Of a stretch of 5,852 bases of DNA, positions 1 through 5,731 are shown one piece after another. The DNA lies in NCBI GenBank assembly GCA_024709285.1, contig JANJWY010000121.1, forward strand, positions 1-5,852, given 5' to 3'. The notes beneath the pieces were generated by a model. That model ran no database searches, was not told the origin of the DNA, and saw only the letters and a program-made list of their open reading frames with translations. This DNA is from Erysipelotrichaceae bacterium (lineage in GTDB: Bacteria > Bacillota_I > Bacilli_A > Erysipelotrichales > Erysipelotrichaceae). Within the stretch, counting starts at the first letter, position 1. Every line of letters begins with the position of its first letter. The translations under genes were made by a program, and so were the position numbers.

Positions 1-825
1 AAACATTTAGAAATTAAGAATTTACGCTTTACCTACGACCAACAAACCGACGTTGTTAAAAACGTCAGTTTTCGTGTGGAGAAGGGCAGCTATACAAGCA
101 TTATCGGACACAATGGCAGTGGTAAATCCACGATAGCAAAACTAATCATCGGGCTGCTTGAAAAGAGTGATGGGGAAATCATTATTGATGATATTCCGCT
201 GAATGAAGAAACCGTTAACCAGATACGCGGGAAAGTAGGTATCGTTTTTCAGAATCCTGACAACCAGTTCATTGGTTCGACCGTACGGGACGATATCGCT
301 TTCGGTTTAGAAAATCACCAAGTGCCCCAGTCAGAAATGGATGATATCATCAATCATTTCGCCAGTGAAGTCGGAATGTCAGATTATCTTGAAAACGAAC
401 CAACACGGCTTAGCGGCGGTCAAAAACAACGGGTGGCCATTGCCGGAGTTCTTGCCATGAAACCAGACATCCTTATCTTGGATGAGGCGACCAGCATGTT
501 GGATCCAAAAGGAAAAGAAGAGGTCAATGCGCTGGTAGATGAGATTCATCGCGAGCACAATATGACGATCATATCTATTACACACGACATTGAAGAAGTT
601 GTTAAAAGCGATTATGTCTTTGTTATGAATGAAGGTGAGTTTGTCATGCAAGGCAAGCCACATGATGTATTATTACATGCCAATACATTAATCGATATCG
701 ATTTGGATGTCCCGTTCACCGTTAAAATGTCATTAGCCTTAAAAAAACATGGAATTAACATCGACGAACCGATGAATATGAGAAGGATGGTGGATCAACT
801 ATGCCAATTGCGTTTAGGCAAGTAA
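1..825 (+). CDS. ecfA1: Energy-coupling factor transporter ATPase EcfA1 (5'-partial)
   Basis: This is one of the two cytoplasmic ATPases that power an ECF-type importer of vitamins or metal ions, pairing with EcfA2 and docking on EcfT. The frame is open from base 1, and the first residues (KHLEIKNLRFTY) match the usual N-terminal strand of the family, so only a few codons including the start lie outside the window. An in-frame GTG at 76 is not the start, because it would remove that strand. In the visible 274 residues: Walker A GHNGSGKST (36-44), Q-loop FQNPDNQF (about 83-90), signature LSGGQ (137-141), Walker B ending in D161-E162, and switch histidine H195. The Q-loop and the DEATSMLDP stretch are typical of EcfA1 rather than EcfA2. 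The 3' end overlaps ecfA2 by 25 nt. In Bacillota this gene usually follows rplQ; that gene is not visible here. Confidence 0.96.
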   Translation, partial: KHLEIKNLRFTYDQQTDVVKNVSFRVEKGSYTSIIGHNGSGKSTIAKLIIGLLEKSDGEIIIDDIPLNEETVNQIRGKVGIVFQNPDNQFIGSTVRDDIAFGLENHQVPQSEMDDIINHFASEVGMSDYLENEPTRLSGGQKQRVAIAGVLAMKPDILILDEATSMLDPKGKEEVNALVDEIHREHNMTIISITHDIEEVVKSDYVFVMNEGEFVMQGKPHDVLLHANTLIDIDLDVPFTVKMSLALKKHGINIDEPMNMRRMVDQLCQLRLGK

Positions 826-1661
826 GCTACGAATACTCACCAGGAACTCCTTTTGCATACGGTGCACTGAATGGGGTGGACGTTGAGATAACCGAAGGAA
901 AAGTAACTGCGATCATCGGTGCAACCGGAAGTGGTAAGTCAACATTGATTCAACACTTGAATGCACTTTTATTACCTTCTCAAGGTGAAGTTGAAGTACT
1001 CGATCGTACGATCGTTGCCGGAGTTAAACCTAAACAACTAAAGAGCCTGCGCCAAAATGTCGGGTTGGTTTTCCAGTTCCCGGAATATCAGCTGTTTGAG
1101 GAAACGATTTTAAAAGATATCATCTTTGGTCCTATCAATTTTGGTGTAGAACCTCAAGAAGCAGAATTGCGTTCTTTACATGCTCTTAATGTTGTCGGAC
1201 TTGATGAGACATATGCTGAAAAGTCTCCGTTGGATTTATCCGGGGGTCAGAAAAGAAGAGTGGCTATCGCCGGTATCTTAGCTATTGATCCTTATGTGCT
1301 TGTTCTTGATGAACCAACAGCCGGATTAGATCCACAAGGATCCAAATCCATGATGAATTTGTTTATGACCATGAATCGTAAATATGGAAAAACCGTCCTG
1401 ATCGTCACTCATGATATGGAACACGTTTTGACATATTGTGATGAAGTGGTCGTAGTAGATAAAGGCAAAGTCATTTTGAAATCAGACGTTAAGAGTTTCT
1501 TTAAAGATGAATCTCTTTTAGACCAACTTAATATATGCCCGCCAAAAGTCGTTGACATGAGACGACAATTACAGAAAGCCGGAATGAAACTTTCAGATGA
1601 TATCTTTGATATTGAAACTTTGGCAATGGCAATAGCAAAGGAGGTAAACGGTCATGAATAA
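801..1661 (+). CDS. ecfA2: Energy-coupling factor transporter ATPase EcfA2
   Basis: This is the second ATPase of the ECF transporter, forming a heterodimer with EcfA1 and binding EcfT at the membrane. The 286-residue length is normal for the family. Motifs in order: Walker A GATGSGKST (40-48), Q-loop FQFPEYQLF (91-99), signature LSGGQKRR (146-153), Walker B VLVLDEPTAGLDP (E171 catalytic) and switch histidine H204. FQFPEYQLF and DEPTAGLDP are the EcfA2 variants, which separates it from its neighbour. The ATG at 801 lies inside the end of ecfA1 and is preceded by a purine-rich AAGGATGGTGG (783-793), so translation is probably coupled. All catalytic motifs are intact. The end overlaps ecfT by 8 nt. 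Confidence 0.97.
   Translation: MPIAFRQVSYEYSPGTPFAYGALNGVDVEITEGKVTAIIGATGSGKSTLIQHLNALLLPSQGEVEVLDRTIVAGVKPKQLKSLRQNVGLVFQFPEYQLFEETILKDIIFGPINFGVEPQEAELRSLHALNVVGLDETYAEKSPLDLSGGQKRRVAIAGILAIDPYVLVLDEPTAGLDPQGSKSMMNLFMTMNRKYGKTVLIVTHDMEHVLTYCDEVVVVDKGKVILKSDVKSFFKDESLLDQLNICPPKVVDMRRQLQKAGMKLSDDIFDIETLAMAIAKEVNGHE
1637..1645 (+). promoter_or_regulatory. Ribosome binding site of ecfT
   Basis: AAAGGAGGT lies 8 nt upstream of the ATG at 1654, inside the last codons of ecfA2. It is a near-perfect match to the 16S rRNA tail and fixes the ecfT start even though the genes overlap. It is the strongest such site within the five-gene run, which may help raise EcfT translation relative to the ATPases (inference). 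Confidence 0.85.
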
Positions 1662-2454
1662 CATTGCATTGGGACGTTATATGCCGCTTAACTCCATTAT
1701 GCACAAGATGGATCCAAGAGCAAAAATTTTAGCCATGCTGGGAATGCTTACGGCAATATTCATTCCGACCGGATTTGTCGGATATGGAATCATGGCTGTG
1801 ATTATCGTCAGTGTCGTATTTATGTCAAAACTGAAACTTAATTTCTTGATCAGGGCAATGAAACCGATGATGTTTATGCTTATGTTCTTGATGATCATTA
1901 ACATCTTCGTTTTAAAGACCGGTTACGTCGTCGTGGATATATTTGGATTCAAAATTTACAGTGATGCTATTTTCCAAACACTTTATATATCGATTCGGTT
2001 GATGCTGATGATCATGATCACTACGATTTTGACCGCAACGACCAAGCCACTGGACTTAACCTTGGGGATTGAAGATTTGTTGGCACCTTTTAAACGATTT
2101 AAAGTTCCGGCTCACGAAATTGCTATGATGATATCGATTGCACTTCGCTTTATTCCGACGTTGATAGAGGAGACGGATCGCATCATGAAGGCTCAGGCAA
2201 GTCGGGGTGTAGATTTAGCAGAAGGGAAGTTCAAGGAGAAAATTCTGGCTATCTTGTCATTGATCGTACCTTTGTTCGTTTCGAGTTTCCAACGTGCTGA
2301 AGATTTGGCTGATGCCATGGAAGCACGCGGTTATGTACCTCAAGCGCGCCGAACCAGATATAAACAGCTTAAACGGACTTGGAAAGACAATGTAATGTTA
2401 ATCATCGTTTTGATTATCATTTTGACGATGATTGCACTTGCTGTCGGTATATGA
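1654..2454 (+). CDS. ecfT: Energy-coupling factor transporter transmembrane protein EcfT
   Basis: This is the membrane scaffold of the ECF transporter. It transmits ATP-driven motion of EcfA1/EcfA2 to a substrate-binding S component. The 266 residues match the family length. The N-terminus LGRYMPLNSIMHKMDPRAKI is the standard EcfT opening and supports the ATG at 1654. Hydrophobic segments lie around residues 24-58, 68-87 and 105-128, with further hydrophobic stretches near 155-167 and 198-212, and a C-terminal helix at 246-266. The two coupling-helix motifs that contact the ATPases are at 182-185 (ASRG, a Ser in place of the usual Ala) and 224-226 (ARG, in MEARGY). It follows ecfA2 with an 8-nt overlap, and its TGA stop shares bases with the truA start. 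No S component is present in the window, as expected for a shared group II module. Confidence 0.95.
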   Translation: MNNIALGRYMPLNSIMHKMDPRAKILAMLGMLTAIFIPTGFVGYGIMAVIIVSVVFMSKLKLNFLIRAMKPMMFMLMFLMIINIFVLKTGYVVVDIFGFKIYSDAIFQTLYISIRLMLMIMITTILTATTKPLDLTLGIEDLLAPFKRFKVPAHEIAMMISIALRFIPTLIEETDRIMKAQASRGVDLAEGKFKEKILAILSLIVPLFVSSFQRAEDLADAMEARGYVPQARRTRYKQLKRTWKDNVMLIIVLIIILTMIALAVGI

Positions 2455-3188
2455 GACTAAAAGTTACAGTTGCCTACAATGGAGCTAATTTTGTGGGGTG
2501 GCAACGTCAAAGCAAAGGCAGAACAGTTCAAAAGACGATTGAAGATGTGATTTCCGTCATTCTGAATCAACCGACCGAAATAACTGCTTCAGGCAGAACA
2601 GATTCTGGGGTATCTGCTCTGGGTCAGGTCTTCCATTTTGACAGTGATTTTAATATTTCACCTCAACAATGGCAAAAAGCTCTCAACACCCAACTGCCGG
2701 ATGATATATATATTAAAGATGTATGCGCGGTATCCGATGATTTTCATGCCCGTTATAATGTTGTTTCCAAACGCTATGATTATTGCATACAAACGGGTGA
2801 CTATGATGTTTTTAGTTATCCTTTTGTTTATCAGCTAAATCGATCGCTTGATCTTGATAAGATGCGCGAATGCGCAGCAATGTTTGTTGGGGAACATGAC
2901 TTTACTTCGTTTAATGCTACACCATTGGAGATTCTTCCTTATCAGATTCGTACGATCAAGCGATTAGACATTATCGATGAAAAAGATAAAATACGTCTGA
3001 TTTTTGAGGGAAAAGGATTTTTGCGTTACATGGTACGCATGATCACTCAAGTGTTAATTGAAGTGGGGTTGGGCAGATTGAACAGTCAGGACATCCAGTC
3101 TATGTTTGAACTCAACAACAAGCAGGCATGCAAGTTAAATGCACCGGCACAAGGGTTAGTATTGGTGGAAGTGCGATATGATTGCTAA
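2451..3188 (+). CDS. truA: tRNA pseudouridine(38-40) synthase TruA
   Basis: TruA converts uridines 38, 39 and 40 of tRNA anticodon arms to pseudouridine in the cytoplasm. The protein has 245 residues, a normal length. The ATG at 2451 is preferred because MRLKVTVAYNGANFVGWQ is the canonical N-terminus and because it forms an ATGA overlap with the ecfT stop. An upstream in-frame ATG at 2379 would add residues that are out-of-frame ecfT sequence. The catalytic motif is SGRTDSGVSA with nucleophile D51; the usual form is GRTDAGVHA, so the His is replaced by Ser. Further family motifs are FHARYNVVSKRYDY (98-111), GEHDFTSF, GKGFLRYMVRM and the C-terminal APAQGLVLVEVRYD. No clear Shine-Dalgarno precedes the start, so translation probably relies on ribosomes finishing ecfT. 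The 3' end overlaps the PHP gene by 11 nt. Confidence 0.95.
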   Translation: MRLKVTVAYNGANFVGWQRQSKGRTVQKTIEDVISVILNQPTEITASGRTDSGVSALGQVFHFDSDFNISPQQWQKALNTQLPDDIYIKDVCAVSDDFHARYNVVSKRYDYCIQTGDYDVFSYPFVYQLNRSLDLDKMRECAAMFVGEHDFTSFNATPLEILPYQIRTIKRLDIIDEKDKIRLIFEGKGFLRYMVRMITQVLIEVGLGRLNSQDIQSMFELNNKQACKLNAPAQGLVLVEVRYDC

Positions 3189-3942
3189 TTACCATACACA
3201 TACGATGCGCTGCAAGCATGCGACAGGCACAGATGAAGAATATGTGCTGGAAGCCATAAAACACGGATATAAAGTATTGGCATTTACAGACCATTCACCT
3301 TGGCCTCTACACCCCTTTGAGTCAGCATCGATTCGAATGGATATAGCGGAGTTGGCTGAGTATGTCGATTCGATTCAGTTATTAAAAAAGAAGTACAAAG
3401 ATATCATTGATATAAAGCTGGGTTTGGAAGCCGAGTATTTCGAAGATCGCATTGACTGGCTCAAACGTATGAAAGAACTATTTGAAATGGATTTACTCGT
3501 CTTTGGGAATCACTTTCATATGACGATTGCCTATGGCACTTATTATGCTTTTTACGATAATACACATCAAGTATTGAATCATTATAGAGATGATTCTTTG
3601 GCAGGACTAAAAACCGGTCTTTTTTCAATATTCGCTCATCCTGACATATTTGCCCGATCTATCCGGGTATGGGATGACCATGCGGAAGATATGTCCCGGG
3701 AAATAATCAAATGTGCCAAGCAACAAGGAGTATATTTGGAGTTTAATTTAGGAGGTATGCGTTCGCGTGCCGGGTATCCGTATCTGCCTTTTTGGAAAAT
3801 CGTTGCTCAAGAGAAAGCGCCGACCTTGATTGGAATCGACGCGCATTCACCTTCTGATTTGTCAGATGTAAAATCAATCAACGAAGCAAGAAAGATACTA
3901 AAGGATTTAAACATAAAAGTGACGGATAAAATAGCGGACTAG
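3178..3942 (+). CDS. PHP-domain phosphoesterase, histidinol-phosphatase (HisK/HisJ) type
   Basis: This is a 254-residue metal-dependent phosphoesterase of the PHP superfamily, most like histidinol-phosphate phosphatases. Likely metal ligands are all visible: H6 and H8 (YHTHT), H39 (FTDHSPWP), E84 (GLEAEY), H112 (GNHFH), H154 (FAHPDIF), and D221 and H223 (GIDAHS). The CxH element after the first motif (RCKHATGTDEEYV) is typical of the HisK-like branch. The ATG at 3178 places HTH at residues 6-8 as expected and has GGTGGAAG 6 nt upstream. It overlaps the end of truA by 11 nt, so it belongs to the same transcript. No histidine biosynthesis gene is nearby, so the physiological substrate is uncertain and another phosphomonoester is possible. 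Its last codons and TAG stop form the left arm of a terminator hairpin. Confidence 0.85.
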   Translation: MIANYHTHTMRCKHATGTDEEYVLEAIKHGYKVLAFTDHSPWPLHPFESASIRMDIAELAEYVDSIQLLKKKYKDIIDIKLGLEAEYFEDRIDWLKRMKELFEMDLLVFGNHFHMTIAYGTYYAFYDNTHQVLNHYRDDSLAGLKTGLFSIFAHPDIFARSIRVWDDHAEDMSREIIKCAKQQGVYLEFNLGGMRSRAGYPYLPFWKIVAQEKAPTLIGIDAHSPSDLSDVKSINEARKILKDLNIKVTDKIAD

Positions 3943-3956
3943 GTTACTAGTCCGCT
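3933..3956. terminator. Bidirectional intrinsic terminator shared by two converging genes
   Basis: AGCGGACTAG (3933-3942) and CTAGTCCGCT (3947-3956) are perfect inverted copies separated by the 4-base loop GTTA. On the + strand the stem is followed by TTTAT; on the - strand it is followed by ATTTTAT. Both are short T-rich tails, so termination should be possible in both directions but may not be very strong. The stop codon of the PHP gene (3940-3942) and that of the - strand gene (3949-3947) occupy mirror positions in the stem next to the loop. Confidence 0.8.
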
Positions 3957-4516
3957 TTATGCCAGTTTAGAATCATTTGGATGGGGTCTTTCGGATCGAT
4001 GGCGATGATGTGATCCGGGTTGGGTCGTAGTTGCAGTGCTGTTATCCAGGAAGGATTTTCATGGATTAAAAGCAAAGGCATTTTCCAGGTATTCAACCAT
4101 GTCGGTGTATCTGTGTCACAAACCGAAGGGTTGAGCAAGGTAATTTTCTCAACATTCTTGTTATCAAATACATCCAACAATAGCCACCCTGCGGGTTGAT
4201 TGCATGCAATCATAGAAATGGCATGATGATTACAGTCCGGTTGGATCATCATATCAGTAAGGATCGTTTTGATTTCCTTGGGTAAATCACTTTTGACAAC
4301 ACTGATATCATCTTGAAGCCGTATGTCATAAAGACAAACTAAATATCCTGAATCACAGAAGGATTCGGTCATTTCAATGATTAACTCGCTCTCGGTGTCT
4401 TGGGAGTCTATTAAAATAAGAACTCCAGAGAGGGGGGTATGGATCAAGTCTGGGTAGCAATAAGTTACCGGAATCCGGCGTTGATAATGGGGTATAAGTA
4501 TGTGTTCTTTGTGCAT
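3947..4516 (-). CDS. Hypothetical protein, probable degenerate alpha/beta-hydrolase fold
   Basis: I do not recognise this 189-residue protein as a named family. The pattern of a beta strand GVLILID (31-37), a helix, GYLVCLYDIR (57-66), a strand plus turn ISMIACNQPAG (100-110), VEKITLLNP (122-130) and MPLLLIHENPSW (146-157) looks like the central sheet of an alpha/beta hydrolase. The usual HG oxyanion motif is replaced by DSQD (37-40), and the GxSxG nucleophile elbow appears as ACNQPAG (104-110) with no serine, so hydrolase activity is unlikely if this reading is right. There is no signal peptide or membrane segment. The ATG at 4516 is chosen over one at 4546 because it alone has a ribosome binding site (4528-4520) and because the longer start lies upstream of the -10 box. 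It converges on the PHP gene. The fold is inference; the open frame, start signals and terminator make a real gene likely. Confidence 0.7.
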   Translation of the reverse strand: MHKEHILIPHYQRRIPVTYCYPDLIHTPLSGVLILIDSQDTESELIIEMTESFCDSGYLVCLYDIRLQDDISVVKSDLPKEIKTILTDMMIQPDCNHHAISMIACNQPAGWLLLDVFDNKNVEKITLLNPSVCDTDTPTWLNTWKMPLLLIHENPSWITALQLRPNPDHIIAIDPKDPIQMILNWHKAD

Positions 4517-4519
4517 GGT

Positions 4520-4528
4520 ATCACCTTC
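4520..4528 (-). promoter_or_regulatory. Ribosome binding site deciding the start of the - strand gene
   Basis: Read on the - strand, GAAGGTGAT ends 3 nt before the ATG at 4516-4514. GGTGAT pairs with the 3' end of 16S rRNA (the AUCACC part), a register in which a short gap to the start is normal. The alternative ATG at 4546 has no such site. Confidence 0.7.
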
Positions 4529-4534
4529 GGTTTC

Positions 4535-4562
4535 ATTGTAACACATTTAATAGTTTTGTGTA
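4535..4562 (-). promoter_or_regulatory. Extended -10 promoter of the - strand gene
   Basis: On the - strand the sequence TGTTACAAT (4543-4535) is an extended -10 element (TGn followed by TACAAT). A weak -35, TACACA (4562-4557, 4 of 6 matches to TTGACA), stands 16 nt upstream. The predicted transcript start is near 4528, only about a dozen bases before the ATG at 4516. It is arranged back to back with the rplM promoter, and the two -35 regions are about 17 nt apart. Confidence 0.6.
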
Positions 4563-4579
4563 CTGTGAAGAGATTTTAC

Positions 4580-4608
4580 TTGACACTTGACCCTGTTCAT
4601 AATAGAAT
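4580..4608 (+). promoter_or_regulatory. Sigma-A type promoter of rplM-rpsI
   Basis: A perfect -35 TTGACA (4580-4585) and a -10 TAGAAT (4603-4608) are separated by the optimal 17 nt. The predicted start is near 4614-4616, giving a leader of about 58 nt before rplM. This promoter lets the ribosomal-protein pair be transcribed independently of the ecf-truA run, from which it is cut off by the opposing gene and terminator. Confidence 0.85.
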
Positions 4609-4615
4609 TGTATGT

Positions 4616-4664
4616 GGCACTTTATGCCAAACGTAGCCCCGGAAAACTACTTTTGGTTAGGAGG
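4616..4664 (+). promoter_or_regulatory. Structured 5' leader of rplM, candidate L13 autoregulatory leader
   Basis: The untranslated leader can form a hairpin GGCA/TGCC (4616-4619 with 4625-4628). It can also form a second stem in which CCAAA (4627-4631) pairs with TTTGG (4652-4656) and GTAG (4633-4636) with CTAC (4647-4650), around a loop of CCCC and GGAAAA. The two share bases 4627-4628, so full versions compete. The ribosome binding site AGGAGG (4659-4664) follows directly, 8 nt before the ATG. An L13 leader motif is known upstream of rplM in low-GC Gram-positives, and position, size and compactness fit it. The match to the known consensus is not verified here. Confidence 0.55.
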
Positions 4665-4672
4665 AATTATTC

Positions 4673-5110
4673 ATGCGCCAAACTACTATGGCCAAACCAA
4701 GCGAAGTTGTTCGTCAATGGTTTATCGTTGATGGAACAGGTCTCACACTAGGTCGTCTGGCTACCGAGGTAGCTACTGTCTTACGCGGCAAGCACAAACC
4801 CACATACACACCTAATGTGGACACGGGTGATTATGTGATCATTGTGAATGCAGATAAGATCGTGGTTACAGGTAACAAAGACGAAACCAAAAAATATTAC
4901 AATCACTCTCAGTACCCAGGGGGTTTAAGAGTGCGTACGACTCGTACGATGCGTGCTCAATACACCATCGAATGGGTTGAAAGAGCAGTTCACGGTATGA
5001 TCCCGCACACCAAATTAGGTGATAAGCAACGTATGCATTTATTTGTATACAAAGGAAGCGAACATCCTCATGCTGCGCAACAACCGGTTGAATTGAAGAT
5101 TAAAGGTTAG
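4673..5110 (+). CDS. rplM: 50S ribosomal protein L13
   Basis: L13 is an early-assembling protein of the large ribosomal subunit that binds 23S rRNA. The protein has 145 residues, close to the 142-147 usual in bacteria. The opening MRQTTMAKPSEVVRQWFIVD is the typical Bacillota N-terminus, and the ATG at 4673 has AGGAGG 8 nt upstream, so the internal Met at residue 6 is not the start. Family landmarks are GRLATEVATVLRGKHKPTYTP, VDTGDYVIIVNADKI, the YYNHSQYPGGL segment (75-85) and the conserved AVHGMIPHTKLG region. Its stop is followed 14 nt later by rpsI. It is the first gene of its own transcription unit and may be subject to feedback through its leader. Confidence 0.98.
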   Translation: MRQTTMAKPSEVVRQWFIVDGTGLTLGRLATEVATVLRGKHKPTYTPNVDTGDYVIIVNADKIVVTGNKDETKKYYNHSQYPGGLRVRTTRTMRAQYTIEWVERAVHGMIPHTKLGDKQRMHLFVYKGSEHPHAAQQPVELKIKG

Positions 5111-5124
5111 AAGGGAGAAGAACT

Positions 5125-5532
5125 ATGGCTGCAAAAAAGAAACAAGCTGTTGTCTATCAAGGAACAGGGCGTCGTAAGTCTTCTGTCGCCCGCGTCTATA
5201 TGACGCCGGGAACCGGTATCGTTACCGTTAACGACAAGACATTGGATGATTACCTTCCGTTAGAAACACTCCGTATGGTGGTTCGCTCACCCATGGAAAT
5301 CACAGGTACTTTAGGTACTTGGGATGTTAAAGTGAATGTCTACGGTGGTGGATATACCGGCCAGTCCGGCGCAATCCGTCACGGTATATCTCGTGCATTG
5401 CTGGAAGCTTCCGTCGACTATCGTCCGAAGCTGAAAGCTGCAGGCTTCTTGACACGTGATCCGCGTTCTAAAGAACGTAAGAAATACGGTCTTAAGGGAG
5501 CTCGTCGCGCACCTCAATTCTCGAAACGTTAA
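5125..5532 (+). CDS. rpsI: 30S ribosomal protein S9
   Basis: S9 is a small-subunit protein whose extended C-terminal tail reaches the peptidyl-tRNA in the P site. The protein has 135 residues. The ATG at 5125 is preceded by AAGGGAGAAG (5111-5120). Family landmarks are YQGTGRRKSSVARVYMTPG near the N-terminus, GGGYTGQSGAIRHGISRALL in the middle, LTRDPRSKERKKYGLKGARRAPQ, and the invariant terminal SKR. It is co-transcribed with rplM, 14 nt apart, and closed by an intrinsic terminator about 23 nt downstream. Confidence 0.98.
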   Translation: MAAKKKQAVVYQGTGRRKSSVARVYMTPGTGIVTVNDKTLDDYLPLETLRMVVRSPMEITGTLGTWDVKVNVYGGGYTGQSGAIRHGISRALLEASVDYRPKLKAAGFLTRDPRSKERKKYGLKGARRAPQFSKR

Positions 5533-5555
5533 TCGAGAGATCATGTTTACAAATT

Positions 5556-5577
5556 GCCCCAGCTTTGGGGCTTTTTT
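5556..5577 (+). terminator. Intrinsic terminator of rplM-rpsI
   Basis: GCCCCA (5556-5561) pairs with TGGGGC (5566-5571) across the loop GCTT, and is followed by six T residues (5572-5577). This is a classic strong rho-independent terminator, 23 nt after the rpsI stop. Confidence 0.93.
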
Positions 5578-5731
5578 ATTTGTTGAAGATCGGATCTTGA
5601 AGTTAATGATATTTTAATGGTACAAAACATCTGCGATAAAGCGATTTCTGTCGCATGAAAACTCTGGGAAAAGTTTATTTTTAATCGCATGCACAGTGCC
5701 TTTTTTGACGTTATAAATTACTCTTAAGTTG
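5578..5731. other. Non-coding spacer with a small cluster of TGCGAT-like words
   Basis: This AT-rich spacer between the rpsI terminator and the tRNA promoter has no convincing gene. It contains TGCGAT at 5632-5637, ATCGCA (its reverse complement) at 5684-5689, TCGCATG at 5651-5657 and again at 5685-5691, and the tandem GCGATAAA/GCGATTTC at 5633-5648. TGCGA (5632-5636) and TCGCA (5651-5655) could form a short 5-bp stem. No function is assigned. Confidence 0.35.

Noticed and set aside
76..78. GTG as the start of ecfA1
   Set aside because: The upstream in-frame codons encode the conserved N-terminal strand of the family, so the true start lies before the window.
379..663. A 94-codon open frame on the - strand inside ecfA1
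   Set aside because: It is a shadow of a highly conserved ATPase with no start signal of its own.
1001..1014. Perfect 14-bp palindrome CGATCGTACGATCG inside ecfA2
   Set aside because: It lies within well-conserved coding sequence, and about one such palindrome per few windows of this size is expected by chance.
4439..4636. A 65-codon open frame on the + strand opposite the orphan gene's 5' end
   Set aside because: It spans both divergent promoters and the rplM leader, and has no start signal.
5586..5598. Small hairpin AAGAT-CGG-ATCTT after the rpsI terminator
   Set aside because: It has only five weak pairs and no T tract; the upstream hairpin already explains termination.
5686..5706. Possible second terminator: GCA/TGC pairing followed by TTTTTT before the tRNA promoter
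   Set aside because: The stem is only three pairs, too weak to support termination despite the T run.
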